Below, piece after piece: positions 35,401 to 43,834 of a stretch of DNA of 64,000 bases. This DNA is from Paenibacillus sp. Soil787 (GTDB lineage: Bacteria; Bacillota; Bacilli; Paenibacillales; NBRC-103111). The notes under the pieces were generated by a model that made no database searches, had not been told where the DNA came from, and was given only the letters and a program-made list of their open reading frames with translations. The DNA is taken from NCBI RefSeq assembly GCF_001429545.1, contig NZ_LMSP01000001.1, positions 663,189 through 727,188 on the forward strand, read 5' to 3'. How positions within the stretch are numbered: position 1 is the first letter of the stretch; every line of letters starts with the position of its first letter. A program made the translations under genes and the position numbers.

Positions 35401-35681
35401 TATGTGGTCACACCAGTCCCCTAACCGTAAACCGCTCAACCGTCTATTTCCGTATCGATTCTCCAATATAGCCTCTTCTTCTGCAAGTAGCCAAAATATT
35501 AATGTTCACCCACCTGTGAACATATTCTTGATGATCTACCTGCCCTCGCACTCAACTTTCTACTATATACTCCAATAAAGGAGCACATCCATCACATGGC
35601 CCAATCACAGGCAAGCCGCATTCATAGTTCTTTTATCTATATCTCAAACTCAACCCGCACCTGGAATCACCAGATTTTCGC

Positions 35682-35807
35682 GGAACGAGGAGCCTCTATT
35701 TCCCGCATTTGTGGTGTAAAAACCGGGAAAACGGCAAAATAGCGGCCACACGTTCCGCGTATCGGCCCCGTATTGGCATAATCCCCGAAATAACGGCTCC
35801 TCGTTCC
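35682..35807. repeat. 126-bp inverted-repeat element
   Basis: GGAACGAGGAGCC...ATTTC (35682-35702) is inverted at 35787-35807 with 19 of 21 matches. Internal sequence is GC-rich and partly self-complementary. No coding capacity. The stretch 35257-36045 otherwise holds a terminator, the small dispersed element and the gapB promoter region. Confidence 0.6.
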
Positions 35808-35896
35808 CTATGATCCGCAGATTAGCAGCGTATATGTCCGAAATTACTCCACAGAGTTGGAGTTGATCAGATTTCTTATGCCTTAAGTATGACGAC

Positions 35897-35914
35897 ATAT
35901 ATGACGTCATATAT
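35897..35914. promoter_or_regulatory. 18-bp perfect palindrome upstream of gapB
   Basis: ATATATGACGTCATATAT is fully symmetric and lies about 60-80 bp upstream of the predicted gapB -35. It looks like an operator for an unknown dimeric regulator. Confidence 0.45.
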
Positions 35915-35974
35915 AAATATAAAGCGCTATTATAAGGGCGAATAATGATATTTCTGTGAACTTTAAAATATATA

Positions 35975-36014
35975 TTGTACATTATATAACCTTGTGATAC
36001 ATTTATGACATACT
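35975..36014 (+). promoter_or_regulatory. gapB promoter with tandem CcpN boxes
   Basis: TATGACATACT (36004-36014) matches the CcpN consensus TRTGHYATAYW perfectly; TGTGATACATT (35993-36003) directly before it matches 10 of 11. TTGTAC (35975-35980), 17 nt, TACATT (35998-36003) is the likely promoter, so the boxes cover the -10 and start site, as in Bacillus subtilis gapB. The repressor gene, ccpN, is in the same operon. Confidence 0.7.
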
Positions 36015-36045
36015 AAATAACGTATTAACGAATTGGAGGATGGAG

Positions 36046-37095
36046 ATGCGAGTTGGAATTAGTGGTACAGGTAGAATCGGGAGGCTATGTCTGAGAAAAG
36101 CATTGTCCGACAAACAGCAGGAGTTTGAAGTCAATGTGATCAACTCAACAAGCCCCATTCATGTATTAGCCCATTTGTTGAAATATGACTCGGTTCATGG
36201 CACTTGGGATGCGAAAATTGATGTGTTAAATGACAACTTAATGAAGATTAACGGAAAGCTGATTTCCGTCATTTGTGAAAGAGAACCTGATTTATTGCCG
36301 TGGGAGGATTATGGTGCCCAATTGGTTGTGGATGCAACTGGAAAGTTCAATCATCGGCATGGCGCTGAACGACATTTATTTGCTGGAGCCAAGAAGGTTT
36401 TGATTACTGCACCAGGGACGAACATGGACCTCACGGTCGTCATGGGAGTGAATGAAAAGAATTATGATCCGAAGCAGCATCGTTTGGTATCTGCAGCTTC
36501 CTGTACAACCAACTGTATCGCACCAGTTCTACATATTCTAGATGAAGCGTTTTCAGTCAAACAGGGTTGGATGACAACGGTACATGCTTTTACGAATGAT
36601 CAAAATCATATGGATAACCCGCATAAAGATCTTCGACGCGCAAGGGCATGTACAAATTCGATTATTCCGACTTCGACTGGCGTGGGAAAAGCTCTAATCG
36701 ATGTGATTCCTCATCTCGCATCGCAAATTCAAGGCGTCTCCGTTCGCGTACCAACACAAGATGTTTCTCTGTTAGATCTTCAAGTAGTGGTCGGCCGTAA
36801 AGTTAGCGTTGATGATGTGAAGTCCGCCATCAAGAAGGCGATTGCCGGGCTAATAGGAACGTTTGTTGACTACAATGAATTGCCGCTTGTTTCTGCGGAT
36901 TATATAGGTAATGAGAAATCTGCCATCATCGACGGTCTTAGCATTATGACGTTCGAAAACCAAATTAAGCTGCTGGCCTGGTATGACAACGAATGGGGTT
37001 ACACAAACCGAGTTATTGATTTAGTAGCTCATATGTCACGTGCTGAAAGCACACAACTAAAGGAGGAAACGAAATGTCTAACACAAACCATGTAA
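36046..37095 (+). CDS. gapB: Glyceraldehyde-3-phosphate dehydrogenase, gluconeogenic GapB type
   Basis: 349 residues. Active-site SCTTNC with Cys153; TVHAFTNDQ, RARACTNSIIPTSTG and WYDNEWGYTNR are standard. At the end of the second beta-strand the NAD-selecting Asp is replaced (N33-S34-T35), as in NADPH-linked GapB enzymes, which work in the gluconeogenic direction. ATG 36046 has GGAGG 6 nt upstream; the ATG at 36040 abuts that site. Its 3' end overlaps the SR1P-like gene. First gene of a gluconeogenesis operon. Confidence 0.92.
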   Translation: MRVGISGTGRIGRLCLRKALSDKQQEFEVNVINSTSPIHVLAHLLKYDSVHGTWDAKIDVLNDNLMKINGKLISVICEREPDLLPWEDYGAQLVVDATGKFNHRHGAERHLFAGAKKVLITAPGTNMDLTVVMGVNEKNYDPKQHRLVSAASCTTNCIAPVLHILDEAFSVKQGWMTTVHAFTNDQNHMDNPHKDLRRARACTNSIIPTSTGVGKALIDVIPHLASQIQGVSVRVPTQDVSLLDLQVVVGRKVSVDDVKSAIKKAIAGLIGTFVDYNELPLVSADYIGNEKSAIIDGLSIMTFENQIKLLAWYDNEWGYTNRVIDLVAHMSRAESTQLKEETKCLTQTM

Positions 37096-37250
37096 CAATG
37101 GCGGCCATTCATCGGTATGATCTTGGTGTTATCATTTGTAAATCATGTAATGAAGTGATTGCAACGTTACCTACGGACGGATACAAAAAATTCTATGGCT
37201 TGTGTAATTCAGCCCAATGTCTCGAAAAAAATAAGGAGGCTAACAAGTGA
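37074..37250 (+). CDS. SR1P-like GapA-binding peptide
   Basis: 58 residues: a 16-residue lead, then LGVIICKSCNEVIATLP and KKFYGLCNSAQC. The CxxC (Cys22, Cys25), the KFYGLC segment (Cys44) and Cys49 match the SR1P family, the small peptide encoded by the dual-function RNA SR1 of Bacillus subtilis, which binds GapA and promotes its interaction with RNase J1. The ribosome site AAAGGAGG (37059-37066) lies inside gapB, the gene overlaps gapB by 22 bp in another frame, and its TGA overlaps the ATG of ppdK. Here it is a protein-coding operon member rather than part of a separate sRNA. The four cysteines may bind zinc. Confidence 0.8.
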   Translation: MSNTNHVTMAAIHRYDLGVIICKSCNEVIATLPTDGYKKFYGLCNSAQCLEKNKEANK

Positions 37251-39931
37251 TGATTCAGAAACAAGTGGTACCCTTTCAGGAGGGAAATGCTTCAATGAAA
37301 GCTTTATTGGGAGGAAAGGGGGCCAATCTCGCTGAGATGACTCGTGCTGGGCTTCCTGTACCACCGGGTTTCACCATTACAACAGAGGCCTGCTTAGCTT
37401 TTTTTAAGGTTGGTAATCGGATCTCAGAGGGATTGCTTGAACAAATTGCAGAAGCTCTCAAGCAGTTAGAGAAACAAAAGGGACAAACGTTCGGAGATGC
37501 CAACAATCCACTTCTTGTTTCCGTACGATCCGGTTCTGTGTCTTCGATGCCGGGTATGATGGATACCATTTTGAATCTAGGTCTCAACGACTTAACTGTT
37601 CAAGGGTTGGCAGCGCTAACAAACAATGAAAAGTTCGCTTACGATTGCTACCGTCGTTTAATGCAGATGTTTGGAAACGTGGTCCTTGGCATTGAAGCCT
37701 ACCATTTCGAGCAGCTGCTGCACCGTTTAAAAGAGAAAGAGGGCGTCCATCAAGATCAGGATGTTACAGCTGGCGGTTGGAAGCGTCTTATTGAAGATTA
37801 CAAAGCGTGCATTCTGGCTAAAACAGGCCAAGCTTTTCCTCAGCATGTCTATGAGCAGTTGCGATTAGCTGTTGAGGCCGTATTCAAGTCATGGAACAAT
37901 CAAAGAGCTCAGATTTACCGCAAAATAAATCGGATTCCTGATGAGCAAGGGACAGCTGTGAACATTCAGAGCATGGTATTTGGCAATATGGGCAGCAGCT
38001 GCGGCACAGGGGTTGTCTTTACGAGAAACCCATCCACGGGTGAGAATACATTTTTTGGTGAATACCTGATTAATGCACAGGGGGAAGATGTCGTTGCAGG
38101 CATCAGAACACCGCTGGCGATCGCCGCGCTGCAAAGCGAAATGCCTCTGATTTATGAGCAGTTGTTCCAGGCATCCAAACAGTTAGAGAAGCATTACAAA
38201 GATATGCAGGATATTGAATTTACGGTGGAAAATAATAAGCTATACCTGCTGCAAACGCGTAACGGGAAACGAAATGCCCAAGCTGCGCTAAAGATTGCCG
38301 TCGATTTAGTCCATGAAGGATTATTGACTAAGCAGGAAGCCGTTGAGCGCATCGAAGTGTCGCATCTTGATCAGCTGCTGCATAGAGGTATCAATGAAGA
38401 GGCTGTAAAGGATGTGTTGGCCAAAGGACTTCCGGCTTCGCCTGGCGCAGCGGTTGGTCAGCTTGTGTTTGATGCTGACACAGCTGCAGAATGGAACCGT
38501 GCCGGCAAGACGGTCATTCTGGCAAGAAACGAAACAACACCCGAAGATATTCATGGCGTGATTGCATCGGAAGGTGTGCTCACGAGCCGCGGAGGGATGA
38601 CGAGCCATGCCGCTGTTGTGGCAAGAGGAATGGGTAAACCTTGCGTGTGCGGCTGCGAAGAAGTTCGAATTGTGCTGGATGAGAAGCGGATGTTGGCGGG
38701 AAGCAGAGTCGTAGAAGAAGGCGATTGGATTACGTTAGATGGCGCAACCGGACGCGTTATTGTCGGTGCAATGCCATTGCGGGAAGCCAGAATGACGGAT
38801 GAGCTTCTCGTTATGCTGAAGTGGGCGGATGAGATTCGTACGCTGAAAGTATACGCGAATGCAGATAATCCGGAAGATGCGAAAATTGCCAGACAGCTGG
38901 GAGCTCAAGGGATCGGTTTATGCCGAACAGAGCATATGTTTTTCTCGCCAACTCGTCTGCCTGTTGTTCAACGTATGATCCTCGCGGATGACAAAGAGGA
39001 ACGCTTGAAGGCTCTTGCACAGCTGCTTCCCATGCAGAAGTCAGATTTTGAAGGCATGTTCGAGGAAATGGATGGTCTCCCCGTAACGATTCGGTTGCTG
39101 GATCCGCCTTTGCATGAGTTTTTGCCCAACCTCGAAGATCTGCAAAAGAGACATGCGGAGCTGACTTTTGGTAATGGTGGGTCAGACATAGAAAGAGATG
39201 AGAACGCTCACCTTCTCCGCAAAGTGCAAGCTCTCCATGAGGCTAACCCAATGCTAGGACAGCGGGGCTGCAGATTAGGAATTGTCTATCCGGAGATTTA
39301 TGATATGCAGATAGAGGCCATCTTCCGTGCAGCTTCAGGTTGTATCGAGAGAGGTATCCGAGTTCTTCCAGAAATCATGATTCCACTCGTGGGCCATGCC
39401 AATGAACTGAAAATTTTGAGGGAGCTTGTTGATTTTGTTGCGGAACAAGTGCTGGGGAAAGATAAACTGAGAGATTGTCCGTACAAGGTCGGGACTATGA
39501 TTGAGGTTCCGCGAGCGGCTCTGACTGCGCGCCAAATAGTCGCTTATGCCGATTTCTTCTCTTTTGGCACCAATGACTTGACACAAATGACGTATGGTTA
39601 TAGCCGCGACGATGCGGAGGGTAAATTTCTATCCCACTATGTCGATCAGAAGCTGCTGCCCCATAATCCGTTTCAAGTGCTTGACACGGAAGGCGTCGGA
39701 CAATTGATTGACTTAGCCGTGAATGCGGGGAGGCTCGTTAAGCCGTCACTCAAAACGGGCATTTGCGGGGAACATGGCGGAGATAAAGAGTCGATTTTCT
39801 TTTGTCACTTGACCGGATTGGATTATGTTAGCTGTTCCCCATACCGAATTCCTTTGGCTCGAATAGCAGCGGCGCAAGCGTTCATCAAGCATGGTGTTCC
39901 CGGTGAACAAAAAGTAGCCCAAGCCATTTGA
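37250..39931 (+). CDS. ppdK: Pyruvate, phosphate dikinase
   Basis: 893 residues. Interconverts pyruvate, ATP and Pi with PEP, AMP and PPi. ATP-grasp domain (GGKGANLAEMTRAGLPVPPGF, VRSGSVSSMPGMMDTI), phosphohistidine domain with catalytic His453 in GGMTSHAAVVARGMGKPC, and C-terminal PEP domain (GTNDLTQMTYGYSRDD). Start may be GTG 37247 or ATG 37250; AAGGAGG is 7 or 10 nt upstream. It supplies PEP for gluconeogenesis and is controlled by the PpsR-type protein two genes downstream. Confidence 0.97.
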   Translation: MIQKQVVPFQEGNASMKALLGGKGANLAEMTRAGLPVPPGFTITTEACLAFFKVGNRISEGLLEQIAEALKQLEKQKGQTFGDANNPLLVSVRSGSVSSMPGMMDTILNLGLNDLTVQGLAALTNNEKFAYDCYRRLMQMFGNVVLGIEAYHFEQLLHRLKEKEGVHQDQDVTAGGWKRLIEDYKACILAKTGQAFPQHVYEQLRLAVEAVFKSWNNQRAQIYRKINRIPDEQGTAVNIQSMVFGNMGSSCGTGVVFTRNPSTGENTFFGEYLINAQGEDVVAGIRTPLAIAALQSEMPLIYEQLFQASKQLEKHYKDMQDIEFTVENNKLYLLQTRNGKRNAQAALKIAVDLVHEGLLTKQEAVERIEVSHLDQLLHRGINEEAVKDVLAKGLPASPGAAVGQLVFDADTAAEWNRAGKTVILARNETTPEDIHGVIASEGVLTSRGGMTSHAAVVARGMGKPCVCGCEEVRIVLDEKRMLAGSRVVEEGDWITLDGATGRVIVGAMPLREARMTDELLVMLKWADEIRTLKVYANADNPEDAKIARQLGAQGIGLCRTEHMFFSPTRLPVVQRMILADDKEERLKALAQLLPMQKSDFEGMFEEMDGLPVTIRLLDPPLHEFLPNLEDLQKRHAELTFGNGGSDIERDENAHLLRKVQALHEANPMLGQRGCRLGIVYPEIYDMQIEAIFRAASGCIERGIRVLPEIMIPLVGHANELKILRELVDFVAEQVLGKDKLRDCPYKVGTMIEVPRAALTARQIVAYADFFSFGTNDLTQMTYGYSRDDAEGKFLSHYVDQKLLPHNPFQVLDTEGVGQLIDLAVNAGRLVKPSLKTGICGEHGGDKESIFFCHLTGLDYVSCSPYRIPLARIAAAQAFIKHGVPGEQKVAQAI

Positions 39932-39990
39932 TACTGCGAGAAAATAGGTTAAAATTGGGATGAACATGAAAGTTCAGGGAGGGAAATACG

Positions 39991-40620
39991 ATAGAACTTA
40001 CATCCCGTCAAATGGAAATCATAGAACGCGTAAAAAAACATGCGCCAATTACCGGCGAAAACCTAGCAGAAATGCTCGGAATCGCCCGTCCTACCATTCG
40101 TTCCGACCTTGCTCTGCTAGTTATGCTAGGTTATTTGGATGCGAAGCCGAAGGTTGGTTATTTTCTCGGCAAAACGCTGGAGCGTGAAGAATCTTCGTAC
40201 AAAAAGCTTGATGGCATTTATGTGAAAGATGTGATGGGCTTACCTGTCGTTCTTCAAGAAACAGCTACGGTGAATGATGCCGTCGTCTCTCTGTTTCTTG
40301 AGAATGTGGGTACCCTGATGATTGTGAGCAGTAATCGGGCATTAGTTGGCATTGTCTCTAGAAAAGATTTGTTAAAGGTAACATTAGGCAATGCGAGTGC
40401 TCCTTCCATGCCGATTAGTCTTGTGATGACGAGACACCCGAACATCGTTACCGTAAGTCCGGAGGACCACGTCATTGATGCCGCACGAAAAATGATTCAT
40501 CATCAAGTTGATAGCCTGCCCGTTGTGAGTTTGGAACCTGAACAAGACCAGTATGCCGTTATTGGACGAATCACGAAAACAACCATGACCAAATTAATGT
40601 TGGAACTAGCTGCGAATTAG
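39991..40620 (+). CDS. ccpN: CcpN-like repressor of gluconeogenic genes (HTH + two CBS domains)
   Basis: About 209 residues. N-terminal winged HTH (APITGENLAEMLGIARPTIRSDLALL), then two CBS domains (VKDVMGLPVVLQE, VGTLMIVSSNRALVGIVSRKDLL, MTRHPNIVTVSPEDHVIDAA). CcpN senses ATP/ADP and represses gapB and pckA. Start is unusual: GGGAGGG (about 39978-39983) is 8 nt before ATA 39991, and the residues from there (IELTSRQMEII) match the CcpN N-terminus as I remember it; no ATG, GTG or TTG exists between the stop at 39967 and ATG 40012, and 40012 has no ribosome site. So an AUA start is proposed; otherwise the protein begins at 40012. Confidence 0.88.
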   Translation: MELTSRQMEIIERVKKHAPITGENLAEMLGIARPTIRSDLALLVMLGYLDAKPKVGYFLGKTLEREESSYKKLDGIYVKDVMGLPVVLQETATVNDAVVSLFLENVGTLMIVSSNRALVGIVSRKDLLKVTLGNASAPSMPISLVMTRHPNIVTVSPEDHVIDAARKMIHHQVDSLPVVSLEPEQDQYAVIGRITKTTMTKLMLELAAN

Positions 40621-40633
40621 GAGGTATTCACGG

Positions 40634-41434
40634 GTGGAGGAGAAAGTCCATACGATATTCGTTTGTTCGGACTCGGTTGGGGAAACCGCAAACACGGTAG
40701 TTCAAGCGACAATTCGTCAGTTTAACGCTAGTCAAGTTCATGTTAGACGTTTTGGAACGATGCGTACGGAGGAAGAAATCCGAAGTATGATGGAGGAAGC
40801 TTCCAGACTTGGCAGTTTTGTTGTTTACACGCTCGTTCTTCCGGAATTAAGAGAGATGATGCGTCAAGAAGCGATTCGCTTGAACGTGACCAGCATAGAC
40901 ATCCTTGGTCCTGTTATGCAGGCATTCATTGATACTTTTAATGATTCTCCCAAAAGGAAAGCAGGGTTACTGCACCAAATGGACGAAGAATATTATAAGC
41001 GGGTCGAAGCGATCGAGTTTGCGGTTAAAAGCGATGACGGAAAAGACACGAGCGCTTTAAAACAAGCTCATATTGTTCTACTAGGTGTTTCAAGGACGTC
41101 GAAAACACCGCTAAGTATTTATTTAGCACATAAAGGGTACAAAGTAGCTAACTATCCATTAGTGCCGGAAGTAAAGCCGCCGCAAGGGTTGTTTACACTT
41201 AACAAAAGCAAAATGATCGGATTGACGATGAGCGCTGAGCAGCTTGTGAAGATCCGTACAGAACGGCTGAAAGCTGTTGGGCTGCCTTTTGGCGCTAAGT
41301 ATTCAGCATTAGAAAGAGTGGCGGAAGAGCTGGAGTATGCATTCGGATTGTATAAGCAGCTTGGATGTACAGTGATCGATGTTACTGAAAAAGCAATAGA
41401 GGAAACGGCGGGTATTATACTGGACGCCATGTAA
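40634..41434 (+). CDS. ppsR: Bifunctional kinase/pyrophosphorylase regulating PPDK or PEP synthase
   Basis: 266 residues, DUF299 family. FVCSDSVGETANTVVQA at the N-terminus and the P-loop-like GVSRTSKTPLSIYLA. It inactivates PPDK by ADP-dependent phosphorylation and reactivates it by Pi-dependent dephosphorylation. GTG 40634 with AGGAGG 9 nt upstream, overlapping the ccpN stop. In Bacillus subtilis ccpN-yqfL are also adjacent; here their target ppdK is in the same operon. Confidence 0.95.
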   Translation: MEEKVHTIFVCSDSVGETANTVVQATIRQFNASQVHVRRFGTMRTEEEIRSMMEEASRLGSFVVYTLVLPELREMMRQEAIRLNVTSIDILGPVMQAFIDTFNDSPKRKAGLLHQMDEEYYKRVEAIEFAVKSDDGKDTSALKQAHIVLLGVSRTSKTPLSIYLAHKGYKVANYPLVPEVKPPQGLFTLNKSKMIGLTMSAEQLVKIRTERLKAVGLPFGAKYSALERVAEELEYAFGLYKQLGCTVIDVTEKAIEETAGIILDAM

Positions 41435-41476
41435 CCGCGGAATACTGGTTTAATTATAGAATTACTTAAACGATAA

Positions 41477-41522
41477 CGAACTTTAGAAGCGATTCTAGAG
41501 GCTCGTTTTTTTTTTTTTTTTT
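41477..41522 (+). terminator. Intrinsic terminator with 17-nt T run
   Basis: CTTTAGAA-GCGA-TTCTAGAG hairpin (one G-U) inside an outer CGA/TCG, followed by 17 consecutive T. It ends the gapB-ppsR operon. Confidence 0.85.
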
Positions 41523-41528
41523 GCTATT

Positions 41529-41720
41529 TTATTTCCGGTCGTTAGGCCGTCGTTTCAAGCCGCTTAAACTGATCGGTTTTTCAATTTCCGCATAGTTATC
41601 ATCGATATCTGTACGAATCGAATTCAATAGATGAAGAGCGTGGCTTCTTTCGTCGTATTCAGGAATCAATTGGATCAATTCTTCCAATCGTTTTAATCTC
41701 GTTTCTGTAACAAATCTCAT
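41529..41720 (-). CDS. Small hypothetical protein, 63 residues
   Basis: MRFVTETRLKRLEELI, then an amphipathic, charged helix and a basic tail (GLKRRPNDRK). AAAGGAGC stands 8 nt before the ATG, which supports translation. No domain recognised; predicted helical and cytoplasmic. Single gene, convergent with ppsR. Confidence 0.65.
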   Translation of the reverse strand: MRFVTETRLKRLEELIQLIPEYDERSHALHLLNSIRTDIDDNYAEIEKPISLSGLKRRPNDRK

Positions 41721-41963
41721 TAGTGAAGCTCCTTTGTTTAGATCCTGTATCCTATAATATTCGTCTATGACTGTTAATATCGGTCTATACTTTTAACATC
41801 CGGTAAAAGGTTTTTATCCCTTTATCAATATTACTGATAGATCACATAAGATCATTCTAATTGACCAATTTCGACATACATGATAGTTTCAAGAGAGTGA
41901 AAATAATGCGAAAAATGTATAATAGGAATTACTATCATTGCAGGCTATGAGAGGTGGATATTC

Positions 41964-43796
41964 TTGGTACTTCAAGTAACAAACAGTCCTTTTAATCAGG
42001 AACAAGTAGAATTGCTTAATCGATTACTTCCTACACTAACGGAAACACAACGAATCTGGCTGAACGGGTATCTTGCGGCAATTCAGGGGTCAGCAGTTGT
42101 GACGACTCCGGGTGCAGCGCCTGTGGCTCCCTTAGCAACTTTGGCGGCGAATGCGCCGGTAATCTCTAAAGAGGTGACTGTACTCTTCGGATCACAGACG
42201 GGTAAATCTCAAGGGTTAGCGAAGAAAATGTCCAAAAAGCTTGAAGAGCAAGGTTTTCAGGTAACGCTCTCCTCGATGGCAGACTTCAAACCTAATAACT
42301 TGAAAAAGGTTCAAAACTTGCTTGTTCTAGTGAGTACCCACGGAGAAGGAGATCCACCGGATAACGCGATTTCCTTCCATGAGTTTCTTCATAGCAAGAG
42401 AGCTCCTAAACTTACAGATCTGCGGTTTTCCGTGCTTTCACTTGGAGATACTTCTTACGAGCTATTCTGCCAAACTGGTAAAGATTTCGACAAACGTTTG
42501 GAAGAGCTGGGCGGCAAACGCCTTGCGCCGCGCGTTGACTGTGACGTGGATTTCGATGAGCCGGCTGAAGAGTGGATGAGTTCCGTATTAGACTCTTTAA
42601 GTGAAGCTTCAGCGGTCTCAACTGTTGTAAGTGGTGCCTCAGCGGCTGTTGAAAGCGGTACTGAATCCGAATATTCGAGAACAAATCCGTTCCAAGCTGA
42701 GGTTCTTGAGAACTTGAATCTGAATGGCCGTGGATCGGACCGCGAAACCCGCCACGTTGAGATCTCCCTTGAGGGAGCCAATCTTCAATATGAACCTGGT
42801 GACTGCTTAGGCATCTATCCGGAGAACCACCCTCGCCTTGTGGACGAATTGATCGAAGCCATGGGTTGGAAAGCCGAAGAGCAAGTTACAATTAATAAGA
42901 ACGGCGAGAAACGTTCATTGCGCGAGGCACTGCTTCGTAATTTTGAAATTACGGTACTGACGAAGCCGTTAATGGAGCAAGTGGCAAAGCTTACTTCAAG
43001 CAATGGGCTGCAAGAATTGTTGGCTGCAGGACGTGAGCAAGATCTTAAAGCATACATCAGTGGGCGGGATTTATTAGATTTGGTGCAGGATTACTCCCTT
43101 AAGGGCGTACCTGCAGGCGAATTCGTAGCGATCCTTCGGAAAATGCCTGCTCGACTTTACTCAATCGCAAGCAGTTCCAAGGCTTTCCCGGATGAAGTTC
43201 ATGTTACCGTCCGCACGGTTCGTTATGAAGCCCGAGGAAGAGAACGTTACGGCGTGTGCTCCGTGCAACTGGCTGAGCGAATCACATCCGGCGAAACGCT
43301 GCCAGTTTACATTCAAAACAACCCGAACTTCAAGCTTCCCGAGAACCCGGATACACCGATCATTATGATCGGACCTGGCACGGGCGTCGCTCCGTTCAGA
43401 GCCTTTCTCGGAGAAAGAGAAGAGACTGGGGCCGAAGGCAAATCATGGCTCTTCTATGGTGATCAGCATTTCTCCACAGATTTCCTTTATCAGGTTGAAT
43501 GGCAGAAATGGCTTAAGGATGGCGTGTTGACCCGTATGGATGTTGCGTTCTCCCGTGATACCGACCAGAAAGTATATGTCCAGCATAGGATGCTTGAGAA
43601 GAGCGCTGAGCTCTATAAATGGCTTCAAGAAGGTGCAAGCGTGTACGTATGTGGTGACGAAAAGAAAATGGCACACGACGTTCATGCCACTCTGGCAACA
43701 ATTATTGAGCAAGAGGGCGGATTTAGCCCGGAAGAAGCAGCGGAGTATTTGACCCGTATGCAACAGCAAAAACGTTATCAGAGGGATGTTTACTAA
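41964..43796 (+). CDS. cysJ: Sulfite reductase (NADPH) flavoprotein alpha subunit
   Basis: 610 residues. Flavodoxin domain ([29 protein letters not shown]), FAD domain ([31 protein letters not shown]), NADPH domain ([25 protein letters not shown]). Passes electrons from NADPH to CysI for sulfite to sulfide reduction. The start is TTG 41964 with AGAGGTGG about 6 nt upstream. 38 nt before cysI. TATAAT at 41918 may be its -10; the TAGGAAT overlapping it recurs before the cystine transporter operon. Confidence 0.95.
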   Translation: MVLQVTNSPFNQEQVELLNRLLPTLTETQRIWLNGYLAAIQGSAVVTTPGAAPVAPLATLAANAPVISKEVTVLFGSQTGKSQGLAKKMSKKLEEQGFQVTLSSMADFKPNNLKKVQNLLVLVSTHGEGDPPDNAISFHEFLHSKRAPKLTDLRFSVLSLGDTSYELFCQTGKDFDKRLEELGGKRLAPRVDCDVDFDEPAEEWMSSVLDSLSEASAVSTVVSGASAAVESGTESEYSRTNPFQAEVLENLNLNGRGSDRETRHVEISLEGANLQYEPGDCLGIYPENHPRLVDELIEAMGWKAEEQVTINKNGEKRSLREALLRNFEITVLTKPLMEQVAKLTSSNGLQELLAAGREQDLKAYISGRDLLDLVQDYSLKGVPAGEFVAILRKMPARLYSIASSSKAFPDEVHVTVRTVRYEARGRERYGVCSVQLAERITSGETLPVYIQNNPNFKLPENPDTPIIMIGPGTGVAPFRAFLGEREETGAEGKSWLFYGDQHFSTDFLYQVEWQKWLKDGVLTRMDVAFSRDTDQKVYVQHRMLEKSAELYKWLQEGASVYVCGDEKKMAHDVHATLATIIEQEGGFSPEEAAEYLTRMQQQKRYQRDVY

Positions 43797-43834
43797 GTTC
43801 AGATCCCAAAGATCGCGAGAGGAGAAAGGCCAAT

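Noticed and set aside
39960-40187. Alternative frame covering the ccpN start
   Set aside because: Overlaps the HTH coding region of ccpN and encodes a basic sequence with no family resemblance.
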